In this document: positions 35,301-45,965 of the stretch, piece after piece
Layout of the letters: every line of letters starts with the position of its first letter
Position numbering within the stretch: the first letter of the stretch is position 1
Origin: Zerene cesonia
Lineage: Eukaryota > Arthropoda > Insecta > Lepidoptera > Pieridae
NCBI RefSeq assembly: GCF_012273895.1
Contig: NW_024045131.1
Location: forward strand, 2,304,741 to 2,368,740
Length of the DNA stretch: 64,000 bases
Direction: 5' to 3'
Notes under the pieces: model-generated
Database searches by the model: none
Told to the model about the DNA's origin: nothing
The model's input: the letters and a program-made list of their open reading frames with translations, nothing else
Made by a program: the position numbers and the translations under genes

Positions 35301-37199
35301 TTATTATAGTATACATATATGTCTGTCCATTACTATGGTACACAAAAACAGATATCGGAAAGAAAGACATGGTCAAATGTTTCATCAATAGGCTCTTAGT
35401 TGACCAGCCAAGGCTACTGTACAAAAAAAAAACAAATACCATAGAACTTCGACCCTATTTCGTACCTTCCTATTACTAAATATATAATTTATCACTAAAG
35501 ACACGTCACGGAATTCTAAATATATTAGAAATTATTTACAAGCACACTAGTTTAAAAGTCATTCAGATTGAAGTGAACATATGCATAGAGCCTAAGAACT
35601 TTTTTGACATCGGTTCAAAACATAATAAAGACACTTAATTACATAATTTGAAAAGCGCATAATTTACACAATAAATAGCAGTACAAAAAAATATTTTGAA
35701 ATATGAGTCAGTCTTTTAGAACTTCAGGGAGCCATACATATATTGTGTCACACGAATTTTAGTTTTTTTTTTGCCTCTCCCCCCCTCACGGCTTGTTACA
35801 TGTATAGACCCTCTCGTAAAACGTTAATACTTTTAAAATTTTTAACACGTCTTAAATGTAATGTGGAATAAATATAAACATTCTTTATTGCTATTGACCT
35901 CCTACCCCACATACCCATTTTTTGGTGATTACAGCATCTCCCTCCCCCTCACCCTTGTGACGTAATTTATACATGACCCCTTGTAGACTATAATAAAATA
36001 GGCCGATAGAAAAAGAAACAAATATTATTTGTAGCAATAGAGTAATTAAAAAAAAATATAAAATTAATTATTTGAAGATATATTATCAAAGGTCAATAAG
36101 GCGCGAAGTCAATGTACTTAAACAAAGTGGAAAATTAGTTTGAATTCTATTATTAACACAACAATTTACGCGGCAAAACTCTTTGTTTTTGTACAATGCC
36201 AAAACAAATGTTGACAGATGCCTTGCGTTTTGACGGCAAATGGAAAATTTTTGAAATTGTAGCACTAGAATACATGCGAAGAAAAAAACTATAAATAATT
36301 TTAAAAATAGAATGAAAACATAGTTAAAAGAAAGCAGGCTGCAATTATAGAATCAACTATTGTCTTACTTGCGCTTGCGCTGGCGATCCTAATCAATATT
36401 ATATAAACTTATAAAGTTATTGTATTGTCACAAAATCTTTATGTGCGCAGTTTCAATAAAATCTGTCCGTTAAAAGTAGGTCAAAATCGAGTCTAGAGAA
36501 GGCGGTTACAAACAGACACACAGATGCAGCCAATAAAATCGTATTAAAAATCATTCAATCATCAATCATTTTTCTGAATGACAAAGAAATACTTCCGTAA
36601 CTAGACTTGCGAAACTATCTCCATCTATTAGGTTTTTTTTTTAATTAGGCTAACAATAAGTTGTTATTATGTTAACAATAAGGGAAAAATTATGAATAAT
36701 GAAACAGAATGTTTATTCAGATGACAACAATTGCATTTTCATGATATTGCTTAAAATTTAACCCACTGATTTTTGTAAACGAAATTCTGTGAGTCAAAAG
36801 TGTCATTTTTAAATAAATGCATGCATTGATGAATTCAAATTCTAAATTATCAATGCATAATAGTGAACGTTTCGTCTACAATAAACAGTAAGTTAAATAA
36901 CTTCATATCACAATTTTTATTTAGTTCACTTTAAAATAATACCACAGACTCAAGTGTATTACATAATCTTATTAAAAAAAATGAAGCACTGGAATATATA
37001 CCACAGTAATTTAGTATTCATTTATTGAATCTAGAGCAAATTTCAAAGGGACATAATTATTTATTCACAGAGAGATCATATTATAATGAAAATGTTTTTG
37101 GTAGATGTGAAATTTAATTATAAAACAACTATTTTATCAAGTTAAATATAACTATGATTTAATTTTAGTTAAACAGTAATCAAATGATGAATGAAAAAA

Positions 37200-37290
37200 T
37201 TCGATCACGAGGCGGGATTTGAACCCGCACCACTCGCGAAATTCTAGCCTGCAGAATTTATGCTATAAGAATGATAAACAAATAGTCAAA
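37200..37290 (-). mobile_element. tRNA-like SINE fragment (family H)
   Basis: gaggcgggatttgaacccgc carries an intact box B complement, followed by ctagcctgcagaatttatgc; no acceptor stem can be formed. Confidence 0.6.
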
Positions 37291-37620
37291 TACGTTTTAA
37301 ATCTTAAATTCAACAATGTGTATTAAAAATCTCACATTTCGATACGTTACTCAACATCTTTGAAACAATTTTTTTCAATCCATTCAAGAAGAAAAGGGAT
37401 CCTTAACTATATGGCTTAGATCTTTCGACCGAGTGAACCATGTGATCTTATTCAAATTTATTCTAGTTATGACAATTTGAGGGTGATTCAGATATGTGTC
37501 AGAAACAATTATTTGAATGACTTCTCCCACCAAAACTTGCAATATCTAAACCGATAACTACACTCGGCCACTACTGTCACATACCTTAAATTCGAACCGA
37601 ATAACCTACAAACCTAGACC

Positions 37621-37783
37621 CTAAGGCGTCCCAGCCATCGCCCTGTTAGGTCTAAACTCCGCGTGTTCCGATTCTATAGCCTGCTGTATGGTGCTGAACA
37701 GTTTGAGAGGCGTTTGCTTCTGGTAGCAGCTGAGGCGCGTGCTCCTGCGCACTGGTGTGACCGTCACTTTGGGCATGCTATTC
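37621..37783 (-). CDS. CKAP2: CKAP2-like last exon (residues 555-608 and stop)
   Basis: VTVTPVRRSTRL (561-572) and later EFRPNRAM before the TAG stop. The 'TPVRRS.RL...FRPN' pair is characteristic of CKAP2 family C-termini. Polyadenylation site not located. Confidence 0.9.
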
Positions 37784-40700
37784 CTGGAAACATGGTTTTT
37801 ACATTTTAACAAGGTGCACGACCCGGCTCCGCTCGTATAGTTTTATGCGAGTTTTTCAAATTTACAGAAGTGTTTATCCCAATACAAATACAGACGAATC
37901 CTACAAATGAAAAATTATTAATATTCATTTAGCCAGTCTCGAGTTATAAGTGATAGATACATAATTTTGATAACCTTTTGAATGAATAATTTAATTTCAA
38001 TTGAGTATGGCCTGCATCCTCGTAGAAGGCTTGTTTACCTGCTTTTGTAAGAAATGGTGGTAATTAGTGATTATATAATTTGGTATAAATGAGAATATTT
38101 ACTGCTTCCAATTGCATGCAAAAGTAGTGAAAAAAAGAAAGTGGTAGAAAATAGTAGAATGTGGTGGAAAGTAGTAGTAAATAGTAAGCAATAAGTAGCA
38201 GAAAATAGTAGAAACTAGAAATGGTAGATGCGATGGCGGTAGTAGTACTTCTGCTAGTGGTAGTAGAAAATCACTACATTGTATAAAACAAAGTCGCTTT
38301 CTATGTCAATCCTTATTTATGTATTCTTAAATCTTTAAAACTACGCAACTTAAACCGGTCCGAATTTAAAACGTGCAAAGCCGCGGGCAAAAGTTTGTAT
38401 TTTTTTTTAAAGCTACTTTTAAATAAAAGAAAAACAATTGCATACACGTAGCGAAACATACAAACAAACACAATCTACTCACCTAGCCTCCTGTATCGCG
38501 AACCGTATTAGCGTGCTTTTAAACACGTTCTTGGCGTCGACTAGTTTCGCCTCCACGTTCTTCTTTCCCGAAGTCGGATTAATCTTCAATTGCATGAACT
38601 TGTCCAGAAGCTGGTCAAGACTCGCCTCGGCTACGGAGCTCTGAAAGTTACGTTTAATCATCATCAGTCCATACATATTCCCACTGCTGGGACACAGGCC
38701 TCCTATGATAGTTTAGGCCCTCATTCACCACGCTGGCCAAGTGCAGGTTGGCAATGTCACACGTCTAATATCGAAAATTTAATTCTCGGAATTATAAGCC
38801 AGATGTATGATAATAATTTATGTTGGTACATTTCTTCCATCCTACATTACATTTTCTTTATAGCGGTAACATGGGAATCCTACTAATATTATAAATGCGA
38901 AACTTTGTAAGGATGTGTGTGTGTGTTTGTTGCTCTTTCACGTAAAAACTACTGAACCGATTGCATTGAAAATTGGTACGTAGACAGCTGGACAACTGGA
39001 ATAACATATAGGTAACTTTTTATCCCGATATTCCTACCAGATACGGACTTACGCGGGTGAAACCGCGGGGCGCAGCTAGTCTTGAATAAAGGTTGCCTGG
39101 TAAAGATGTCTTTTTGCCATAAGGTCGCCATTTGTGAACTAGTTTTAAGTGTTTTTTTATCATATCTATTTTGTATTTTTATTCTTGTGTACAAAGAAAG
39201 AATAAATCAATAAATTGAATATGTTCAGATTTGAGATTATACGGTAGCACGCGAACGTAAAACCAAGCAGTTCAAGGTTCGATAACGCAAAAGCGTTGGT
39301 CTAGTGGCTACTTCCGCACTGTACCCACCTCCGTTCCCTTGCACACGGCTTGCTCCCAGCACTGCATGGAGGCCGGCAAGTCTCCTCTCCTCTCCTCCAG
39401 CAGGGCTCGGCACTCCCAGTAGGCGGCAGTCTCTTGTGCCCTGCTGTATCTGTCGCGTATGGTGCGCAGCCAACGGGCACAGTCCTCCCAATTATAGCCC
39501 TGGATATATTTGATGAAAAATTAATTAGTTTAAACTACTGAACGGATTTTGATGAAATTTCGTATACAGACAGGGCATACCATGTCAGCTCATATGCTGA
39601 GTAGGGTGATAGGATACTTTTTATTATTTGGAATGCTCATTTTTAATTAAAAAGAAATCCGGGCAGAGCCGGGACGAGTGTCTAGTTTTCAATTAATTAT
39701 ATAAGAAATACAAATTATTCATTTAACATTGATAATCTAGTAAAAATCTGTAACATAACAATACAACTTGCAACAGATTTAAAATCATACTTACAAGCTT
39801 CAATAATTCCGTTAAATGATTCAAAGCACCGAGCAGCAGCTCATCCTCGCGGGGCGATATCTCCGACGTCATAGTTGTCTGATAGCTCTCGTTGAAATCA
39901 ACACTGTCCACGCAGCTGGGGCTCCGCCATTTATCCATATCCCTCATTTCCTTGCAATTCAGCTCGGTGAACGATTCATTATCGCTATCGTGATCTAACG
40001 CTATATTTTCTTTATTTTCATCGTCATAATCGAACTTCGGTATTTCAATCTCATGGTGCGGTATGCCGAAGCACTTCAAATGGGGATAGGAATCTATTGT
40101 TTTCCCGCGCAAACGCAACCATTTGTTCAGTTTTGAGAGCATTTCCTCTGGGTTATTTAGCGGTGTCTGAAATTTCACCTTCTTCCGTTCGCTCTTCACG
40201 GCTGAAACGACTTTTTCCTCGTGCGTGTCCTCGTCTTCATTGATATCCTTCAAACTCGCTTTGTCAATTTTCTCCCCGATGGACGCCCATTTGTGGATGC
40301 AATTCTTTATTTCAGACTTGCTTATTTTCTTCAAGTGAACTGCGGAAATCGAGCGCCTGATGGGTTGTTTCGTTGATTTTGTCTCGAATGTAGTGTGTCG
40401 TCTATTCGTGATCAAATTCGACGCGCTTATAACTTTTTTTAAGAAGTTGGGATCATGTCTCAGTTTATGAACATCATCAACTGCTGGCTTCTGGACTATC
40501 TTTGGCTTATACAATCGTTCGAACACAGATTCCCGGCTATTCTGAACAGTTGTTGTTCTAGGAATTAAACTTTGTCTAGACGCATTGTTTGGTTTGGGAG
40601 GTCTGGCTGGCACTGACATGCTTTTCTGTAGTTTAAAACTATTAGCAGGGTTTTTGATAGTTCTGTTGTTCTTCATATCATTTAAACGACTGTTGCCTGA

Positions 40701-41939
40701 CGATTTTGGCTTAGCAAAGTTGTTAGTTAACTTATTTGCAGCTGAATCTTTGGAATGTATGTTATTTGGTTTTTTAATCATGCCATTATTTTGTGTTTGA
40801 ACAACATTGTGTAGCGGTAAATTATTTTTAGTTATTTTGAAATCTTGAGCTGTCAATGGTTTATTAGCATTTTGGTTAAATGAGAGTTGATTTTTTAGAG
40901 GTTTAGTTTGATTTTTAATTGGATTACAGCTGGAATTATTTCTGACAAGTGTAGAAGTGGTAGATTTAGATTTGAGAGGAAGTGTTGTAGAATGGTTTGT
41001 TGCTGTCGACGTAGTTGGTTCAGTATGTCCATATTTTTTGAGGTTAAGTTCTCGGAGCTGAAAAAATGACAAATAAGGGATATTGAATATTACAATTGGT
41101 ATTGTGGAGTGAATTGTGGGTGACACATTCACTCTCTCAATTCATTAACATTTTGAGGGAATTAATTAAGCTAAATAATAAACAATTAGGTATGATTGGA
41201 AGGCATTTTCAACCCGCACTTGGCCAGCATGGTGGATTATGGCCCGAACTCTCATAGGAGGCCTGTGGCCCAGCAGTGGTAACATATCTGGGATGATGAT
41301 GGAAGGCATTTGGGTTTGTAGGTCGCTCTTTGAAGCTCTCACAAGTAACACAAATAACTATTCAAATTTTCCAGCATAATCTGTTAAAACTAAAATGTAA
41401 TTTATTTCTATTTAAAGAAAAACAAAGATGTGAGGCTCAATTTCATCATTTACCATTACATATTATTATTCATAGTTCAAGCTGGGCAGTGTTCATTAGA
41501 AATTAAGGTCTTTCACCATTACAAAATATGATTAAATATATTATTCCCGACATTTTAAACATTACACACTAAGTACGGAAAGAATGACAACAGAGTAACA
41601 GACCAGCTAATCAACTCAGAACAATATCATGTCAAAATGAGGTAGATATTAGAGAGAACAGTTCGAAATAAGCACAACAAAATCAAAACAATCTTATTAG
41701 ACTCATGTATCTAACTGTTTAGTGTTTTATTGTGATAATGATTCAGGTCAGTTGAAAGGAGGAAAAATATTGTTATGTGTGTGAGCTTTTATAACAACAG
41801 TGTCATTGATTGCAGATAAACTTTTTCATGTTACAGTTAGGTAAATATATATTATATGGATTAGTACCTTTTGAATTCTAGCCTTCTCTTTAGCAAGCCG
41901 TTCTTCCCTTAACTTTTGTACGTATTCTTGAGACGCCAT
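37621..41939 (-). CDS. CKAP2: CKAP2/CKAP2L-like spindle-associated protein, 5 coding exons, 608 aa
   Basis: Coding exons in transcript order: 41868-41939, 39795-41057, 39329-39499, 38483-38640, 37621-37783 (TAG at 37621-37623). All junctions are GT-AG and in phase. The N-terminal 445 residues are basic, Asn/Lys/Ser/Thr-rich and probably disordered, beginning with a predicted helix (QKLREERLAKEKARIQK) and carrying a KEN box at 373-375. The C-terminal part has AYWECRALLEERRGD followed by a helix with 'CWEQAV' (exon 3) and TPVRRSTRL then EFRPNRAM near the end (exon 5), the pattern I know from the C-terminal domain of vertebrate CKAP2/CKAP2L, proteins that bind microtubules at mitotic spindles and are degraded through APC/C. 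Family assignment comes from these motifs; spindle function is inferred. The N-terminal region is too divergent to support it. Confidence 0.8.
38483..38640 (-). CDS. CKAP2: CKAP2-like exon 4 (residues 503-554)
   Basis: SLDQLLDKFMQLKINPTSGK followed by a second helix ending FAIQEAR. The intron on its 5' side holds a SINE fragment that begins 19 bases from the acceptor (38659). Confidence 0.9.
38659..38802 (-). mobile_element. SINE S1 tail fragment in the CKAP2-like gene
   Basis: catcatcagtccatacatat, ccactgctgggacacaggcc, cacgctggccaagtgcaggt; 19 bases from an exon acceptor. Confidence 0.85.
38878..39079 (+). mobile_element. Helitron-like repeat, family C, in the CKAP2-like gene
   Basis: tcctactaatattataaatg to accgcggggcgcagctag then t; intact at both ends, antisense within an intron. 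Confidence 0.9.
39329..39499 (-). CDS. CKAP2: CKAP2-like exon 3 (residues 446-502; C-terminal domain)
   Basis: YNWEDCARWLRTIRDRYSRA then AAYWECRALLEERRGDLPAS. The 'YW.CRA.LE.RRGD' motif followed by a second helix is the best match to the CKAP2 C-terminal domain. GC-rich; phase 0 on both sides. Confidence 0.92.
39795..41057 (-). CDS. CKAP2: CKAP2-like large exon (residues 25-445)
   Basis: A 421-codon open exon, low in hydrophobics and rich in Asn, Lys, Ser and Thr, with proline-basic patches such as SMSVPARPPKPN. An acidic stretch holds the KEN box (DENKENIALD). The DNA strand is open throughout and flanked by TTTTTTCAG and GTAAGT, which makes this the clearest large exon in the window. Confidence 0.93.
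41211..41302 (+). mobile_element. SINE S1 tail fragment
   Basis: aacccgcacttggccagcat to a short GAT tail, in the first coding intron of the CKAP2-like gene, antisense to it. Confidence 0.83.
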
Positions 41940-41949
41940 GCTTTCAAAA
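41868..41949 (-). CDS. CKAP2: CKAP2-like exon with start codon (coding 41868-41939)
   Basis: An AG acceptor (TTGTTACAG) precedes 41949, leaving ten bases of 5' UTR before ATG (A at -3, G at +4). Encodes MASQEYVQKLREERLAKEKA and RIQK, a basic amphipathic helix, then a GTACTA donor. A noncoding first exon must lie to the right, between here and about 43 kb. Confidence 0.85.
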
Positions 41950-43219
41950 CTGTAACAAATGTAGGCATTATTAAATTCAAATTTGAAAATTCATACATTT
42001 TCAATTTTATGCGTTATTTTATTTTGCTCTGTTGGAGTATCTATTTGGTTACATCAAAAATATGCATAACATTACGAATTTGATTTGTTTTAAAGAAGCT
42101 TAGGATACAGGACAGAAATATCAAAATACTACATAACATTAACGGGCATTGAAAAGAAATTTATTTTAAAATACTTTATTTAATTCATATAATGTATTCC
42201 TATTTCCAGTAATTTAGATTTATAAAAGAACCACTTTGTTTTAGTTTTGTGTATAGAACATAATCAGAACACGGAATCAGTGTAATATTATGACGAAAAA
42301 ATTAACATGTCCCTTACATATCTATCATGTAAAAAAAGCTTTAATTAATCCTTACTTTTATGAAGCAGTCACTGTAAAAACACTAAGTATAGTTAAAACA
42401 TAAAAAATAAATTAGAACAGAACTATAACACGGGACGCTATTAAATAATTTGTATTTTAAATTTCATGAATGACGGTTAACCGACAAACTTCAAGTTTGT
42501 TTTCAAACTATCAAAATTCAAACTTTGTTTATGCTCTATGGCATTAAAATGCACAAAAAAATAAAATATTGCTATGTACCAAATCAATATTACATTAATG
42601 GACGTAAAAAAACGTAATAATATTACTTATTTTACAATAAACGTTCGCAAGTTTTATGATGAATTACGAGACTGGAAAAGCTTACAAGATATAATGTAAT
42701 GTGATGACAGATATTTTTATTTTGATCTATTATTCGCGATAACTATCGAATGCATTTTATTTGCAAATGTTTAAATGGTATGGACAAAAATAATTAATTT
42801 CACACGAACCATAAATAAATTGAAATGAATGTAATTAACATGAAGTTTAAAAAAAAAATACACAGACTTTATAGCTTCAAGCAACCGAATCTCTTCTGTT
42901 ATTTCAGTTTTATTTGTGTAAGGTAATGAACATTTAAGAAAAACATACAAAATCTGAAATTAACAGAATTTATGCTATACTTATAGTGCCTGCTTCAATA
43001 AAAATATTTAATTTAAAAATAACCATCGACAAAACGTTTCTACTGGCAATACTTTTTCAAGAGATGCCAACATAATGAAAATATTTATGACATTGAAATT
43101 TGAAATGTCATGTTGGTTGCATTGCTGGTGCTAATGCCCGCTGGGTCACGAGTGCTGAAGTTGCAGTTTCAATCGTTTGTGAATTAAATTACGAATTTAT
43201 TTGTGTCATTGATAAACAG
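41950..43219. promoter_or_regulatory. Probable head-to-head (bidirectional) promoter region
   Basis: This 1.27-kb AT-rich stretch lies between the CKAP2-like coding start (minus) and a plus-strand exon whose donor follows base 43219. It has almost none of the repeats that fill the rest of the window, in keeping with a conserved promoter. On the minus strand a GTAAGG donor-like site near 42357 could end the noncoding first exon of the CKAP2-like gene. No TATA box or initiator can be assigned with confidence. Confidence 0.4.
43120..43219 (+). other. Likely 5' noncoding exon of a plus-strand gene (left end uncertain)
   Basis: A moderately GC-rich stretch (TGCTAATGCCCGCTGGGTCA at its start) ends with AACAG|GTGAGT, a near-perfect donor at 43219/43220. 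There is no long reading frame. The next plus-strand acceptor with a good start codon is at 58949, which would need a 15.7-kb intron. The left boundary is a guess. Confidence 0.4.
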
Positions 43220-44086
43220 GTGAGTGTTTTAGTAAATATAATTATAAATACTTCTTGTTAATATAATATTTGTCGTGTCGTAAATAAGTGCAGTTGTAGA
43301 AAAAAAACAGATAGATTACGAAAAGCCGGCCGCGCAAAATCGTAAGATTTTTGCAAAACAGGTTTGCTATAATGCTTTTGTTTTATCAACTTTTAGGTTT
43401 TGTAGTGCATGCGCTTATGCGACTGGATAGTGTATAAAATTTTCGCTCGGAACGAGTTTTGCGATATAAAATGGTACAATGATCATTGGAAATACTTGAA
43501 ATGAATAATTTACGATTTTTATCTTCTTATACGAATTTTTATCGTTTGTTGGTAGAAAGTGGCTATAATGTTTAATTAATGGAATGTTAACAATTATCAC
43601 CATATGTCAATAAACCTATTTAATATAATATAAGTAAAATAAATATTGACTTCGCAAGGTTTATCGGCCCTCGGGGAAACATAAATCACTCTGTGTCTTT
43701 TATTTCTATTTAAGGAATATCAGTTATGAGTCAGACTAACTATAATATAGCTTAATAAATTACTAATTGTGCCCCGTGGTTTTACCCACGGCGTTCAATT
43801 TTATATGATTTTATTTATTATATATAGCTTTTACCTAGATTATTCAAAACGGAAATTATTTTTCAATTCAAACCAGTAGTTTCTGAGATGAGCGCGTTCT
43901 AACAAACAAAATCTTCAGCGTTATATTATATGCATAGATTAAGTAGTATTGTATGAATATAAGCCCCAATTGACTCACAAGAATTATACGAGTGAAGTTC
44001 CTAGGATAAAAATAATATACCTATGAAATTATATTCCGTAGAATATTCATATCTTTAAAATTACGCAACATTTTTTTATGGAGGAT

Positions 44087-44139
44087 GGCAATAATATATT
44101 ATAATATATATGTATTATATATTATAATATATTATTGCC
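44087..44139. repeat. Perfect 24-bp inverted repeat with 5-base loop
   Basis: Arms 44087-44110 and 44116-44139 are exact reverse complements (ggcaataatatattataata at the left start), loop tgtat. Forms a long AT-rich hairpin; could be the core of a decayed MITE. Confidence 0.95.
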
Positions 44140-44839
44140 TCCGGGTCGCTAGTATACGTATAAACCTTCCTCTTAAATCGCTTCCTTTCCCTTCCTCAAC
44201 AAATATATATAGGACCACGTGGACCGTGGTAAGCACCAGCTTTCAAAAAAATAAATAAACAAAGGAACAGAGAAATCGATTCACACAGTAAAAAGTTATG
44301 AGGTAACAAACACATAAAATACAGTCGATTTAAAAACCTCCTTATTTTGAAGTCGATTCAAAATGTATGCTTACTGTTTAGTAGCTAATTATGTATCAAT
44401 ATTATAAAAGTTATTTAAAGCGAACGGTTTTGATTTGATTCTGTGTCATTCCGTGACGTCATAGGTACAAAAACGTTTGTACATATTTAAATTTAGTCTT
44501 AGAATCAGGTAAAAAATAACCACTTGAAAATGGAAAAAGGAATTCAAAGTAAATCGTATTTTTAAAATGTTTCTGTTATTTTTTTATATATGTTTGAAAC
44601 AGCATTTGTCAATCAACAGTAAATAGCTTTTGTTATTCGTATCAATATCGTACATACCAACATACAGATTTGTGTTATAAATAGGTTATATACACATCTA
44701 TAGATCTCATGAGTCATATTAATGTCAATAAACATTTAAACAATCATTCGCTGTCAACGGCGTAAGTCTCGTTCCTTTAACGCAGTCCTTTTCTGAATCT
44801 AATTCTTTAAACGTCATCCTTCTTTCCAGTCATTAATTC

Positions 44840-44976
44840 TTTCCTTATCCCTTACCACTTAAAAGCGGGCAGCGAATTCGCAGAGGTCTGAGCCTCTACG
44901 GATATTCACGGGCGGTGGTGATCGCTTACCATCAGGCGTACCACCAGCTCAGTTGCCCGCTATGACATAAAAAAAC
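44840..44976 (-). mobile_element. Interspersed repeat, family G
   Basis: cttccttatcccttaccac-like start, gcgggcagcgaattcgcaga, ggtggtgatcgcttaccatc, end cgctatgacataaaaaa. Confidence 0.72.
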
Positions 44977-45786
44977 ATTGAGTTTTTACTACGAAACTTG
45001 ACTTACGACCGACGACTTAAATTAAATACGATATTATGAACACAACTCGTCATCTTCGGTTCAGTCTTAGAACGTCCCGTACTGGACAAACGCACCGAAC
45101 ATTTAAAAGGAAACATTAAATTCTAGAATGCATTATTGAGCTAAAAACCCTGTGTTTAAAAGATGATGTGACGCCTTGTAGAGAGATTACCCTAGTTGGA
45201 ACCTTCGAGTTGTAGGATGTTATTTATTCTAACTGAAGACCTTGATATTTTGTTTCTATGGTGAATTGTTATCATTGAAAGGATTTAGTACGCTATTTTG
45301 AACAATAATGCAATAATGATCTCACAATCAAATCACATTTGCAACTCGTGGTTAGGCCGCATTATAAAGTGACAGCATATAATAGTATAACGCCTTTGAT
45401 ATCGTAAATATTCGCGATTGTCACAACTCAATAATTATAGCCAATAATATAACGAAAAATATAAACGACAAATTAAAATATCCGTGTGACAGCCCTTAAT
45501 GGTGTCCCGAGCTGCTAAAAACATGGTGTGTGTAAATCGGGCTCGTGCCTCCCGCAACTCGCCCCGCGCTCCGCACGATGACCCGTCTAAACGTCTTTGC
45601 TGAACGACTATATGGATTATTAGACTGTGGTTAGGCTGTCTAGACTTTAGAGTATGTAGGGCTGCCACTGTCTTGCTCTCAATAGACATTAGTTATTTGA
45701 ATGTAAGTGTCGATAGTTTAGATAAAATTCTAATTAGAATCTGATTAGTTGATACCGGGATTTTACGTATGTATCCACTTTATACC

Positions 45787-45965
45787 TAACAGGTAGAATA
45801 AATAACTAGCGATCCGCCCTGGATTTGTCCGGGTCCATAGCACTCATACAATTTATCCGGTGACGGTGTGTAGATGAAAGAATTTTTATAATCGGCCCCT
45901 GGGTTTTTGAGATTAGCGCGTTCAAACAAACAAATTCTACATCTTTATTTTATAAGTATAGATAA
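45787..45965 (-). mobile_element. CTAG-ended repeat, family E, old
   Basis: ctagcgatccgccctggatt near the left, gattagcgcgttcaaacaaa near the right; minus orientation, terminal bases partly decayed. Confidence 0.65.

Larger units (their letters stand above)
18957..37620. other. Intergenic, repeat-rich, no gene supported
   Basis: 18.7 kb between the ABCC leader and the CKAP2-like stop. Apart from the repeats listed, I see AT-rich unique sequence. Short open frames have no recognisable motif or splice context; the only one with a donor-like end is a minus-strand frame at 21077-21271. Confidence 0.7.

Noticed and set aside
39304..39541. Plus-strand open frames over CKAP2-like exon 3
   Set aside because: Antisense shadows of a GC-rich coding exon.
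40585..40800. Plus-strand 71-codon frame inside the CKAP2-like large exon
   Set aside because: Shadow of the minus-strand exon; no splice or start context.
45480..45600. GC-rich island that might be a promoter or exon
   Set aside because: No consistent frame, splice sites or motif; too little to support a feature.
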